This document shows positions 34,678-43,329 of a DNA stretch of 64,000 nucleotides, one piece after another. Source of the stretch: Corynebacterium senegalense (GTDB lineage: Bacteria > Actinomycetota > Actinomycetes > Mycobacteriales > Mycobacteriaceae); assembly GCF_900411315.1 (NCBI RefSeq), contig NZ_LS990887.1:1115324-1179323 (forward strand). The letters run 5' to 3'. The notes beneath the pieces were generated by a model that saw nothing but the letters and a program-made list of their open reading frames with translations, made no database searches and was not told where the DNA came from. Made by a program: the position numbers and the translations under genes. How positions within the stretch are numbered: position 1 is the stretch's first letter; the number at the start of each line of letters is the position of its first letter.

Positions 34678-35729
34678 TGCAGCTCCTCCCCGTGGATGAT
34701 CCGTACCGCCTCGGTGATGGCGTCCGCGTCCGTGGTGGGCAGGACGCCGTGGCCGAGGTTGAAGATGTGGCCGGTGGCGTCGCCGGCCGCGATGGCGCGG
34801 GCGGCCTCGGCCTTAATGCGCGCGACCTCGGTGCGCACCACCTCCGTGCCGGCGAAGAGCATCGCCGGGTCGAGGTTGCCCTGGAGCACGCGGGGGCCGG
34901 CGAAGCGCGTCGCGGCAGCGTCGAGGGGCACCCGCCAATCGACGCCCATGACCTCCGAGCCGGCCTCGCTCATCGCGCCCAGCAGCTCGCCGGTGGACAC
35001 GCCGAAGTGGATGCGCGGGATCTCGCCCGCGACCGACTCCAGGATCTCGGTGGAGTACGGCAGGACGTGCTCGCGGTAGTCGGCCTCGGTGAGGAAGCCC
35101 GCCCACGAGTCGAACAGCTGCACCGCGTCGATGCCGGCCTCGACCTGGGTGCGCAGGAACGCGGTGATGGTGGGCACGAGGCGGCGCATGAGGCGGTGCC
35201 ACGTCTCGGGCTCGGCGTGCATCATCGCCTTGGTCTTCTCGTGGTTCTTGCTGGGCCCGCCCTCGATGAGGTAGCTGGCCAGGGTAAACGGGGCGCCGAC
35301 GAAGCCGATCAGGGCCTGGGCATCGGTGAGCTCGCCGAGGATGATGCGGATGCCCTCCGCCACCTCGGCGACCTCGTGGTCGAGCACGGGAAGCTTGTCG
35401 ACGTCCGACGCCGCGCGAATCGCCGAGCCCATCACCGGACCCCGTCCGGGCACGATCTCCACGTCCACCCCGGCCGCCTTGAGGGGCACGACGATGTCGG
35501 AGAAGAGGATCGCGCCGTCCATGTCGTGGCGGCGCACCGGCTGCATGGTGATCTCGGCGAGCAGCTCCGGCATGAAGCAGGAGTCGAGCATGGGGATGCC
35601 CTCGCGCACTTCGCGGTATTCGGGCAGGGAGCGGCCCGCCTGGCGCATGAACCAGACGGGGGTGCGGGAGGGGGTGCGGCCGTGGGCGGCCTCGATGAGC
35701 GGGGCGTTCGTCAACGCGCGTCTAGTCAT
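34674..35729 (-). CDS. hemE: Uroporphyrinogen decarboxylase
   Basis: 351 aa TIM-barrel enzyme converting uroporphyrinogen III to coproporphyrinogen III. PVWFMRQAGRSLPEYREVR at 25-43 is the family's first signature with the active-site Arg, and GFVGAPFTLASYLIEGG the second. ATG at 35729. It lies directly downstream of the degenerate P-type ATPase (45 bp gap) and is coupled to hemY. Confidence 0.96.
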   Translation of the reverse strand: MTRRALTNAPLIEAAHGRTPSRTPVWFMRQAGRSLPEYREVREGIPMLDSCFMPELLAEITMQPVRRHDMDGAILFSDIVVPLKAAGVDVEIVPGRGPVMGSAIRAASDVDKLPVLDHEVAEVAEGIRIILGELTDAQALIGFVGAPFTLASYLIEGGPSKNHEKTKAMMHAEPETWHRLMRRLVPTITAFLRTQVEAGIDAVQLFDSWAGFLTEADYREHVLPYSTEILESVAGEIPRIHFGVSTGELLGAMSEAGSEVMGVDWRVPLDAAATRFAGPRVLQGNLDPAMLFAGTEVVRTEVARIKAEAARAIAAGDATGHIFNLGHGVLPTTDADAITEAVRIIHGEELQ

Positions 35730-35774
35730 ACTGCCCCAGCCTACCCACGCCGGGGCGAAAGCAGAATCCGCGGT

Positions 35775-38333
35775 TTAGGTGGGGAAACGGCGGGCGCGGG
35801 AGGAGCGCGCCTCGATGAAGGTGGAGCTGCCCAGCATGAGCAGCGTCGCACCGACGGGCGGGAGGAGGCCCGCCACCGCGAGCACGATCGCGATGGTGTT
35901 GTAGGCCCAGGCGAAGAACATGTTGGTGTCGATGATCCGGCTGACCCGCCGGGCCAGCTCGATCAGCTGCGGCACCGCGGTGACGTCGTTGCGCAGCATG
36001 ACCACCTCGGCGGCGTCCTCCACCTTGCTCAGGCGGGTGTTCACCGACTCCTCGGTGGCGTAGAGGATGCCCACGTCGCTGCCCTTGAGGGCGTCCATCA
36101 TGGTGTAGTCGCCCACCATCGTCACCGTCGCGCCCTGGCTTCGCAGCGCCCGCACCGCCAGCGGCTTGCTGGGCGAGGGGATGCCGGCGAGCACGTTGGA
36201 CACGCCGAGGAAGTCGGCGAAGCGGCGGGCCACCGGGTAGGTGTCGCGGGTGAGCATGACTGTCTCGATGCCCATGTCCTCGAGGCGCTCGATGGCGGAG
36301 ATGGCGTCGGGCTTCGCGGGGTCGTAGAGCGTGATCACGCCGCGGTCCTTGCCCTTCCAGCGCACGATCACCGGCGCGCCGCCGGAGGTGGCGGCGATGG
36401 CCAGCCTGCCCTGCAGGCGCGACAGGTTGGTCGGGCGCCACAGGACGGCCTCGAGGTGCTCGACGCGCTCCTCGCCGTCCTCGTCCTCGAAGGTCATGGC
36501 GAGGCGTCCCTTGAAGTCGCCGTCCGAGGTGATCTCGTGGTTGGTCAGCTCCACCCACACGGGCATGGAGCTGTCCCTCGAGCGCGTGTCGCGCGATTCC
36601 CGCGACGCCTTCACCAGCGCCTTGGCCAGGGGGTGCGTGGAGTCCATCGACAGCGCCGCGGCGACGCGCAGCACCATGTCGGGGTCCTCGCCGTGCTCCG
36701 CAGTGACCGTCTCCACCACCATCTGCGGGGTGACGAGGGTGCCCACCCGGTTGAACACGATCGTGTCGGTGTCATCGAGGCCGCGGAAGGTCTCGCCGTC
36801 GCGGAGCATGATGCCGTTGCGGGCCGCCGCCTCGATGCCCAGCCGGATCGCCACCGCCGGCGAGATGGCCAGAGCCACCGGGGCGACGACCGCGAGGATC
36901 GCCACCGCCGTGGAAAACGCGATGTTCGGGTTGCCCGTGATGAGGAACCAGAGGCAGAAGTCGGCGAAGGCGATGAAGTAGGCCGCCGGGATGAGCATGC
37001 CGGCGGTGCGGGTGGACAGCATCGTGGCCACGTTCTCGCGGCGCGAGGCGTCCTCCACCCAGCTGTGCACCGCCGCCCAGCGCGTGGCGTGGCCGGTACG
37101 CACCACGCGCACCTTGATGCTGCCGCTTTCCACCACGGTGCCGGCATAGACGCGGGAGCCGACCTTCGCCTGGAGCGGCTCGCGGGCGTCGATAAGCGGG
37201 CGGCGCAGCACGCAGGAACCGCCCACGACGTCACCGTCGACGGGGATGACGTCGCCCGGGTTGATCTTCACGTCGTGGCCGCGGTTGATCTCGGAGACCG
37301 GGAGGGTTTCCTTGACCACCTTGTCCGACGTGCGGTTGCGGCGGAAGACCGTGAACTCGCGGTCGGGGTCGGGCCGGTCCAGCTCCATGTCGCGCAGCAG
37401 GTAGGAACGCACCCTGATCGAGTTGTTGCGCCCCACCAGCAGCATCGCCGTCACGCCGCAGGCGACGTCGAAGAACAGCTCCATCTCGCTCGCCCCGCGC
37501 ACCGAGAGCCAGCCGCCCGGCGAGTGCCAGCCGATGTCCCCCGTCGGGGTGAACACCAGCGCGCAGAGGCTCCACAGGTAGGAGGCGAGGATGGCGATGG
37601 AGCTGGCGCCGTCGAGCGCCGACATGCCGCGGCGCACGCCGCCGGCCATCGCGCGGTGGAAGGGGAAGGCGCACCACAGCACCACCGGCGTCGCCAGCGC
37701 GAGGCACACCCACTGCCAGCCGGCGAACTGCAGGTCGGGCAGGTAGCTCAGCGCGAAGACGGGGACGGTGAGCAGGATGGACACCCACATGCGCAGCGGC
37801 GTGACCATGTCGCGGGCGGTGAACAGCACGTCCGACTGGCTCGTGCGCAGGCGACGGGGTGCCCCGCGCATGAAGCCCGCCGCGCGTTCGCGGGCGAGGT
37901 TCGCCTCCTCGTCGCGGCGCTGGCGGCGCATCTTGCCGGTCATGCCGCGCGTGCCGCGCCGCGGCAGCGGGTGCTCGGCCGCCCGGCGCCCGATGGCGCG
38001 GCGCCACAGGGTGGAGTCCGACATCTCGGCGGTGACCCCGAAACTCTCGATCACCTCGATGATCCGGCGCGGGTCGAGATCCTCCGAGGCGGTCACCCAC
38101 GCCGTGGCCGAGGGGTAAACGAGCCGCGCGGTCACCCCGTCGAGCCGGCCCAGGGCCTCCTCGATGTCGCGCAGCTGCGGCGCGTCCTCCAGGCCGCTGA
38201 GCTCGAAGGCGTAGGAGGCGTTCGGGCGGATGGAGGAGCCGCGCTGCTCGTGCGGGGTGTCCGGGTCGAATCCGGCGCTGCGGGCGGCGAGCCGGGCGGC
38301 GTCGATGCACTCGTCGAGGTCGCTGGAGGCCAT
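35775..38333 (-). CDS. Degenerate P1B-type ATPase homologue (predicted pseudo-ATPase)
   Basis: 852 aa with the P1B layout: an HMA-like N-domain (about 40-110) without CxxC, then about eight membrane helices and the A, P and N domains. The key motifs are lost. DKTGT reads NRVGT (Asn528 for the phosphorylated Asp), the ion-site CPC reads APV, TGE reads IDA, TGDN reads TRDT, and GDGxND reads GDYTMMDAL. The HP motif (STHPLA) and the DxxK-like YDPAKP remain. It cannot phosphorylate like a P-type ATPase, so a regulatory, scaffold or passive role is inferred. The TAATG start overlaps the upstream gene's stop. It lies in the hem operon, followed by hemE. Confidence 0.9.
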   Translation of the reverse strand: MASSDLDECIDAARLAARSAGFDPDTPHEQRGSSIRPNASYAFELSGLEDAPQLRDIEEALGRLDGVTARLVYPSATAWVTASEDLDPRRIIEVIESFGVTAEMSDSTLWRRAIGRRAAEHPLPRRGTRGMTGKMRRQRRDEEANLARERAAGFMRGAPRRLRTSQSDVLFTARDMVTPLRMWVSILLTVPVFALSYLPDLQFAGWQWVCLALATPVVLWCAFPFHRAMAGGVRRGMSALDGASSIAILASYLWSLCALVFTPTGDIGWHSPGGWLSVRGASEMELFFDVACGVTAMLLVGRNNSIRVRSYLLRDMELDRPDPDREFTVFRRNRTSDKVVKETLPVSEINRGHDVKINPGDVIPVDGDVVGGSCVLRRPLIDAREPLQAKVGSRVYAGTVVESGSIKVRVVRTGHATRWAAVHSWVEDASRRENVATMLSTRTAGMLIPAAYFIAFADFCLWFLITGNPNIAFSTAVAILAVVAPVALAISPAVAIRLGIEAAARNGIMLRDGETFRGLDDTDTIVFNRVGTLVTPQMVVETVTAEHGEDPDMVLRVAAALSMDSTHPLAKALVKASRESRDTRSRDSSMPVWVELTNHEITSDGDFKGRLAMTFEDEDGEERVEHLEAVLWRPTNLSRLQGRLAIAATSGGAPVIVRWKGKDRGVITLYDPAKPDAISAIERLEDMGIETVMLTRDTYPVARRFADFLGVSNVLAGIPSPSKPLAVRALRSQGATVTMVGDYTMMDALKGSDVGILYATEESVNTRLSKVEDAAEVVMLRNDVTAVPQLIELARRVSRIIDTNMFFAWAYNTIAIVLAVAGLLPPVGATLLMLGSSTFIEARSSRARRFPT

Positions 38334-38824
38334 TACTTCAGCCCCCGCCACAGCGAGTGTTTCTCATCGACGTACGCGTTGGACGCCGGGCGGAACGCCA
38401 GCCACAGGGCGACGGCCAGCACCACCACGATGACGAAGGAGGCCCAGCTGGTCACACGCAGCGCGAAGGCCGCGATGTTGACGAAGATCGCGGCGGCGGA
38501 GAACACCGCCACCCAGCGCCGCGCCACCTTGGAGCCGCGCTGCAGGTACGCCGCGGCCGCGCCCAGCGCCAGGCCGAGGACGATGTTGGACCAGGCCGCG
38601 AAGCGCATGTTGCGCATGAACGCGGCCCGGAAGGCCTCGTCGGCGCCCTCGGGGAAGCCGGCCGCGAGCATCACCATGCCGGCCACGAGCATGAGGACAG
38701 CCGCGGCGATGACGAGCCGGTGCGCCCGCCGCAGCGGGGCCGGCCAGGTGTCCCCGACCGGCTCCGCGCGGCGGCGGTTCGGGTCGTTCGGGTCGCTGAC
38801 CATCGTGGGAAACATGCCGGCCAT
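38333..38824 (-). CDS. Conserved four-helix membrane protein in heme cluster
   Basis: 163 aa with four hydrophobic helices (about 35-55, 75-93, 103-122 and 128-145) and a positively charged loop (LRRAHR) before the first. I do not recognise the family. The stop overlaps the ATPase-like gene by one base (TAATG), implying translational coupling to it. The start at 38824 has GGGGG just upstream. Confidence 0.75.
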   Translation of the reverse strand: MAGMFPTMVSDPNDPNRRRAEPVGDTWPAPLRRAHRLVIAAAVLMLVAGMVMLAAGFPEGADEAFRAAFMRNMRFAAWSNIVLGLALGAAAAYLQRGSKVARRWVAVFSAAAIFVNIAAFALRVTSWASFVIVVVLAVALWLAFRPASNAYVDEKHSLWRGLK

Positions 38825-38833
38825 GTGCGCCCC

Positions 38834-39502
38834 CTAGTTGCTGTCGTGGTTGGTTGCGGCAGAGTCCGCCCCGCCCTGGCCCGGGGGCCGGGTGCGGGCG
38901 AACTTCTGCACCTCGTCCTGCATAGAGTAGGCCAACGCGCACGCGGCGGCCGCGCCGACGATGATCTGCAGCACTCCGTCGACCGCGTAGAGGGCGACGG
39001 GGACGGTGGCGGAGTCGGGCGTCATGAAGAACAGGGTGATCATGCGGAGGACGAAGAACACGCTGAAGAACTGCAGCAGGCGCAGCGCATTACCCGCCCA
39101 CGAGGAGCGCTTGGCCACCGCGCGCACGGCGAACACCAGAAGACCGGCGATGAGCAGCTGGAAGGCGAGCATCATCGCCACGGAGCTGTAGACGCTGACG
39201 TTAATCATCAGGTCGCTGACCTGCTCGCCCGAGGCCTGCGCGGCGTCGCGGGTGCTCTCGCGCAGCGCGCTCGGGTCGATGAGCACCGCCGCCGCGGACA
39301 GCAGCTGGTGGGCGACCTCGGTGCCGAGCATCACCCCGAGGCACAGCACCATGTAGCGCACGGCCTCGGGCAGCTTGCCGACGCCCTTTTTCCCGCCCCC
39401 GTTCACGGCCCTCGCGCTGACGTGGCTCGGCCCCTCCGGGGTCTCGGGCGGTGCGGACGGGGCGGCGGGCGCCGGCGTGCGGCGCGGCGGGATGCTAGTC
39501 AT
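38834..39502 (-). CDS. Conserved four-helix membrane protein downstream of hemB
   Basis: 222 aa with a Pro-rich N-terminal tail (about 1-45), then four hydrophobic helices near 50-75, 107-125, 140-160 and 170-190, and a polar C-terminus. No family recognised. Its ATG overlaps the hemB stop by 8 bp, and its own stop is 9 bp before the next membrane gene, so hemB, this gene, the 163-aa gene and the degenerate ATPase are one unit. Confidence 0.75.
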   Translation of the reverse strand: MTSIPPRRTPAPAAPSAPPETPEGPSHVSARAVNGGGKKGVGKLPEAVRYMVLCLGVMLGTEVAHQLLSAAAVLIDPSALRESTRDAAQASGEQVSDLMINVSVYSSVAMMLAFQLLIAGLLVFAVRAVAKRSSWAGNALRLLQFFSVFFVLRMITLFFMTPDSATVPVALYAVDGVLQIIVGAAAACALAYSMQDEVQKFARTRPPGQGGADSAATNHDSN

Positions 39503-40496
39503 GGAGGGCCCTCGCGGCGTCGATGGCGAAGTAGGTGAGGATCTGGTCGGCGCCGGCGCGCTTGATGGACAGCAGCGACTCCATCATGGTGGCGTCAAGG
39601 TCGATCCACCCGTTGCGGCCGGCAGCCTGGAGCATGGCGTACTCGCCGGAGACCTGGTAGGCCGCCACGGGCACCGGGGAGATCTCCGCGATCTGGGAGA
39701 GGATGTCCAGGTACGGCAGGGCCGGCTTGACCATGACGAGGTCCGCGCCCTCCTCGATGTCGAGCTGAGCCTCCAGCAGTGACTCCCGGGCGTTGGCGGG
39801 GTCCTGCTGGTAGGTGCGGCGGTCGCCGGTGAGAGACGAACCGACGGCGTCGCGGAACGGCCCGAAGAAGGCGGAGGCGTACTTGGCGGAGTAGGCCATG
39901 ATGGCCACGTCGCGGTGCCCGGCGGCGTCGAGCGCGTCGCGGATCACGGCGACTTGGCCGTCCATCATCCCGGAGGGGCTGACGATGTGCGCGCCCGCCT
40001 CCGCCTGGGCCACGGCCATGCGGGCGTAGAGCTCGAGGGTGTCGTCGTTGAGCACGACCTCGTTGCCGAAGCGGTCGGTGCCCACCGCGCCGCAGTGGCC
40101 GTGGTCGGTGAACTCGTCGAGGCAGGTGTCCGCCATGATGAGCAGGTCGTTGCCGAACTCCGCGCGCATCTCGCGCAGCGCCCGGTTGAGCACGCCGTCC
40201 TCGGCCCAGCCGACCGAGCCCTCGGCGTCCTTGTCCTCCTCGAGGGGCACGCCGAACAGGTCGACGCAGCGCACCCCGGCCTCGAGCGCCTCGTGGCCGA
40301 TGGCCTTGAGAGAGTCGAGGGTGTGCTGGTACTGGCCCGGCATGGAGGGGATTTCGCGCCTGGCGTCGATCCCGTCCGCCGCGAACAGCGGCAGGATCAG
40401 GTCGGAGGGGGCGAGGCGCGTTTCAGCGACGAGCTCACGCATCGCGGGGTTCTGGCGCAGGCGCCGGGGACGGCGGGTGATTTCGTAGGAAGACAC
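39495..40496 (-). CDS. hemB: Delta-aminolevulinic acid dehydratase (porphobilinogen synthase)
   Basis: 333 aa, joins two aminolevulinates into porphobilinogen. The Schiff-base lysines lie in MAYSAKYASAF and VMVKPALPYLD. The metal-site region is DTCLDEFTDHGHCG (123-136). A zinc enzyme would have C-x-C-x8-C; here Cys125 and Cys135 are kept but the middle Cys is Asp127, a hybrid between zinc and magnesium types. GTG start at 40496. It follows hemD by 57 bp. Confidence 0.95.
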   Translation of the reverse strand: MSSYEITRRPRRLRQNPAMRELVAETRLAPSDLILPLFAADGIDARREIPSMPGQYQHTLDSLKAIGHEALEAGVRCVDLFGVPLEEDKDAEGSVGWAEDGVLNRALREMRAEFGNDLLIMADTCLDEFTDHGHCGAVGTDRFGNEVVLNDDTLELYARMAVAQAEAGAHIVSPSGMMDGQVAVIRDALDAAGHRDVAIMAYSAKYASAFFGPFRDAVGSSLTGDRRTYQQDPANARESLLEAQLDIEEGADLVMVKPALPYLDILSQIAEISPVPVAAYQVSGEYAMLQAAGRNGWIDLDATMMESLLSIKRAGADQILTYFAIDAARALHD

Positions 40497-40553
40497 ACCA
40501 TCATCCTAGGACCTCCCCCGGACACGGTGAAACGCGACGGCGGGCGCGGCGCC

Positions 40554-42263
40554 CTACTCCGACTCGCTCGGCTTGCGACGGGTCCGGCGCTTCTTCCGCG
40601 GCGGCGGCAGCTGGCCGGCCGCGCGCAGGGAGGCGACGTGCGCCGCGAGGGCGTCGACAAGCGAGGGCACGTCCGCGACCTCGGGCATGACGTCGACGCG
40701 CAGGCCCTGCTCGCGCGCCTCGGCGGCCGTCATCGGGCCGATGCAGGCGATGATGGTGCGCGGGTGCGGCTTGCCCGCGATGCCGACCAGGTTCTTCACC
40801 GTCGAGGCCGAGGTGAAGCAGACGGCGTCGAAACCGCCGGTCTTGATCATGTCGCGCACCTCCGGCGGCGGCGGGGCGGCGCGGACCGTGCGGTAGGCGA
40901 CGACGTCGTCGACTTCCCAGCCCTTCTCCATCAGGCCGTCGACGAGCACGTCGGTGCCGAGGTCGGCGCGCGGCAGCAGGACGCGGGAGACGGGGTCGAT
41001 GTCCTCGACGTACTCGGGGAAGACCTCCACGACGCCGGCGGCGTTCTGCTTGGTGCGGTGCGGCAGCAGCTCCGGGAACATGCCGCGCGAGCGCAGCGCG
41101 TCGGCGGTCTTCTCCCCCACCGCGGCGAGGTGCACGCCGGCGAAGGCCCGGGCGTCCAGGCCGAGCTCCTCGAACTTGTCCCACACGGCGCCGACCGCGT
41201 TGACGGAGGTGAACACGACCCACTGGTAGCGCCCCTCGACGATGCCCTTGATGGCGCGGTCGAGCTGCGCGGGGTTGCGCGGCGGCTCCATGGAGATGGT
41301 GGGCACGGACTGCGGGATGGCGCCGCAGGAGCTCAGCCGCGCGTTCATCGCCGCGGCCTGCTCCTTCGCACGCGGCACGAGCACGCGCCACCCGTAGAGC
41401 GGCCGGTTCTCCCACCAGGAGTACTTGGTGCGGTCGTCGACGGCGGTGCCGATGGTGACCACGAGGTTGCCGGACAGGTCGGCGTCGATCTTGCCCACGG
41501 TCTCGAGGGTGGCGTCGAAGGTGCGCTGCAGGCGGGTCGTGCCGTTGGTGGTCACCGTCAGCGGCGTCTGCCCCGAAAAGCCGCGGGCGGAGAGCTCCTC
41601 GGCGATGGTGGGCAGCTGCTCGGAGACGGCCTGGAAGACGAGCGGCTGCGGGGCGGCGGCGAGCTGGTCCCAGTCGACGCTGTCGTTGCTCAGGTCGGTC
41701 TCGGTGTAGGTCGAGCCCAGCGCGATGCCCGCAAACGAGGGCACGGTGGAGGGCAGCGACATCCCCGGCACGACCTGGAACTCGAGGCCCGCGTTGGCCA
41801 CTGCGGAGATCTCCGCCATGACGGCGTCGCGGGTCAGCGGGTTGCCGGCCACGAGGCGCACGACGTCGCCCTCGCCTGCCTCGCCGCGCTCAATCGCGGC
41901 GGCGGCCCTGTCCAGGGCCTCGCGCAGCTTCTCGACGATCCCCTCGCCGCCCAGGCCGAGCTCCTCGATTTCCGCCGCCGTCGGCGGGGCGGGCCGCTGC
42001 GGCCGGCGCCGCGCGCCCGCGGCCTTGGCCTCGGCGCACATCTTCTCGTAGTGCTCCTCCGCCGCCTTCATCTTCTCCGCCGGCACGGGCAGCCTGGCGG
42101 CGACGACGTTTCGCACCCCCTGAAGAACCTCGGGATCAACGATCGCGATAGAGTTGGTTTCCATCACCTCGCGTGCGCGGACGGTGAGCAGATCGGGGTT
42201 ACCCGGGCCTGCGCCGACGAAGATAACCTTCCCCGGCTGGGGGGTGATCGAGGGCATAGTCAT
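40554..42263 (-). CDS. hemD: Bifunctional uroporphyrinogen-III methyltransferase-like/synthase
   Basis: 569 aa. The N-terminal half resembles a SUMT/CobA methyltransferase (VIFVGAGPGNPDLLT for SAM, then VVPGMSLPSTVPSFAGIALG) with a long Pro/Arg insert at about 80-105. The C-terminal half, from about GWRVLVPRAKEQA, is uroporphyrinogen-III synthase, and ends in a basic tail. In actinobacteria this fusion is the usual HemD; whether the SUMT half is active is unclear. Starts at ATG 42263. It is preceded by a 172-bp leader with two hairpins. Confidence 0.93.
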   Translation of the reverse strand: MTMPSITPQPGKVIFVGAGPGNPDLLTVRAREVMETNSIAIVDPEVLQGVRNVVAARLPVPAEKMKAAEEHYEKMCAEAKAAGARRRPQRPAPPTAAEIEELGLGGEGIVEKLREALDRAAAAIERGEAGEGDVVRLVAGNPLTRDAVMAEISAVANAGLEFQVVPGMSLPSTVPSFAGIALGSTYTETDLSNDSVDWDQLAAAPQPLVFQAVSEQLPTIAEELSARGFSGQTPLTVTTNGTTRLQRTFDATLETVGKIDADLSGNLVVTIGTAVDDRTKYSWWENRPLYGWRVLVPRAKEQAAAMNARLSSCGAIPQSVPTISMEPPRNPAQLDRAIKGIVEGRYQWVVFTSVNAVGAVWDKFEELGLDARAFAGVHLAAVGEKTADALRSRGMFPELLPHRTKQNAAGVVEVFPEYVEDIDPVSRVLLPRADLGTDVLVDGLMEKGWEVDDVVAYRTVRAAPPPPEVRDMIKTGGFDAVCFTSASTVKNLVGIAGKPHPRTIIACIGPMTAAEAREQGLRVDVMPEVADVPSLVDALAAHVASLRAAGQLPPPRKKRRTRRKPSESE

Positions 42264-42315
42264 TCAGGGATCTTTTCTAAGGCGTAAATAAAGGCGCGGA
42301 AAGCCTCGACGCGCC

Positions 42316-42335
42316 GGCCCGCCTTTGGCGGGGCC
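42316..42335. promoter_or_regulatory. Hairpin in the hemD leader
   Basis: GGCCCGCC-TTT-GGCGGGGCC, a strong stem with one bulged G, lies 53 bp upstream of the hemD start in the hemC-hemD gap. It has no T tract on the minus strand, so it looks structural rather than a terminator. Confidence 0.45.
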
Positions 42336-42401
42336 GAATGCGCCCGGGCAATCCACCGTGTGCTAAGTGCTAGATACACCTTAAAGTGAACGGCCCCCGA
42401 A

Positions 42402-42437
42402 ACAAAAACAGCGCTCCCGGGCCGGCGCGCCCGCGCT
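42402..42437 (-). terminator. Terminator after hemC
   Basis: On the minus strand a G+C-rich stem (AGCGC...GCGCT with a GGGC-rich centre) overlapping the hemC stop is followed by TGTTTTTGTTT (complement of 42401-42411). It would end or reduce readthrough from hemA-hemC into hemD. Confidence 0.6.
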
Positions 42438-43329
42438 ACTGCGCCATCAGGTCCGCCGCGCCGCGCTCCAGGAGCCGCGCCGCGACCTCCCGCCCGAGCG
42501 CCGCGGCGTCGGCCCCGGCGCCGCCACGGGCCGTCTCGACCAGCTGCGCCGAGCCGTCGAGGGCGAAGACCCCGCCGCGCACGACGAGCTCGTCTCCCTC
42601 GGTGCGGGCGTAGCTGGCCACCGGGGCGGTGCAGCCCGCCTCGAGGGTGGCCAGGACCTGACGCTCGGCGGCGGCGCAGCGGGTGGCGTGGGCGTCGACA
42701 AGCGAGTCGATCGCGGCGCGCGCCTCGGTGTCGTCCACCCGGCACTCCACGGCGAGCGCGCCCTGGGCGGGGGCGGGCATGAGCACCTCGGGGGCGAAGA
42801 CCTCCGTGGCGCGGTCGCCGTAGCCGGCGCGGACCAGCCCGGCGTAGGCGAGGATCACCGCGTCGAGGTCCCCGCGGGTGACGTAGCCCATGCGGGTCTC
42901 GATGTTGCCGCGCAGCGGGCGGATGTCCAGGTCGGGGCGCAGCGCCTTGAGCTGGGAGACCCGGCGCGGCGCGGAGGTGCCCACGCGCGCGCCCTCGGGC
43001 AGCTCGGCGAGGCTGAGCCCGTCGCGGGCGATGAGGGCCTCGCGGTTGTCCTCGCGGACGGGGATGATGAGGTGGGTGCGCGGCTCGTAGGCCGTGGGCA
43101 GGTCCTTGAAGGAGTGGACGGCCACGTCGACGTCGCCGTCGAAGAGCGCGTCGCGCAGCGCGGAGGTGAACACGCCGACGCCAATGCGCTCGACGGGGGC
43201 GGCCGAGAGGTCCCCGGCGGTAGTGACCACCTTGAGCTCGGCGGGGAAGCCGGCGGCGATGAGCGCGTCGCGTACGTGCCCCGCCTGCGTGGTGGCCAGA
43301 TTTGATCCGCGGGTTCCGATCTTGAGCAT
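42436..43329 (-). CDS. hemC: Porphobilinogen deaminase (hydroxymethylbilane synthase)
   Basis: 297 aa. Builds hydroxymethylbilane from four porphobilinogens. The cofactor-carrying Cys is about Cys233 in [13 protein letters not shown], and Arg/Lys-rich substrate motifs ([18 protein letters not shown]) are clear. The ATG at 43329 overlaps the hemA stop (TAATG), so HemA and HemC are translationally coupled. A terminator follows its stop. Confidence 0.96.
   Translation of the reverse strand: MLKIGTRGSNLATTQAGHVRDALIAAGFPAELKVVTTAGDLSAAPVERIGVGVFTSALRDALFDGDVDVAVHSFKDLPTAYEPRTHLIIPVREDNREALIARDGLSLAELPEGARVGTSAPRRVSQLKALRPDLDIRPLRGNIETRMGYVTRGDLDAVILAYAGLVRAGYGDRATEVFAPEVLMPAPAQGALAVECRVDDTEARAAIDSLVDAHATRCAAAERQVLATLEAGCTAPVASYARTEGDELVVRGGVFALDGSAQLVETARGGAGADAAALGREVAARLLERGAADLMAQ

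Noticed and set aside
34692..38837. A 1381-codon plus-strand frame antisense to hemE, the ATPase-like gene and neighbours
   Set aside because: Composition (His/Arg/Gly/Val-rich, no domain) is typical of the antisense frame of G+C-rich genes; the minus strand has recognisable families.
39915..42287. A 790-codon plus-strand frame antisense to hemB/hemD
   Set aside because: Antisense shadow of real genes; no motif.
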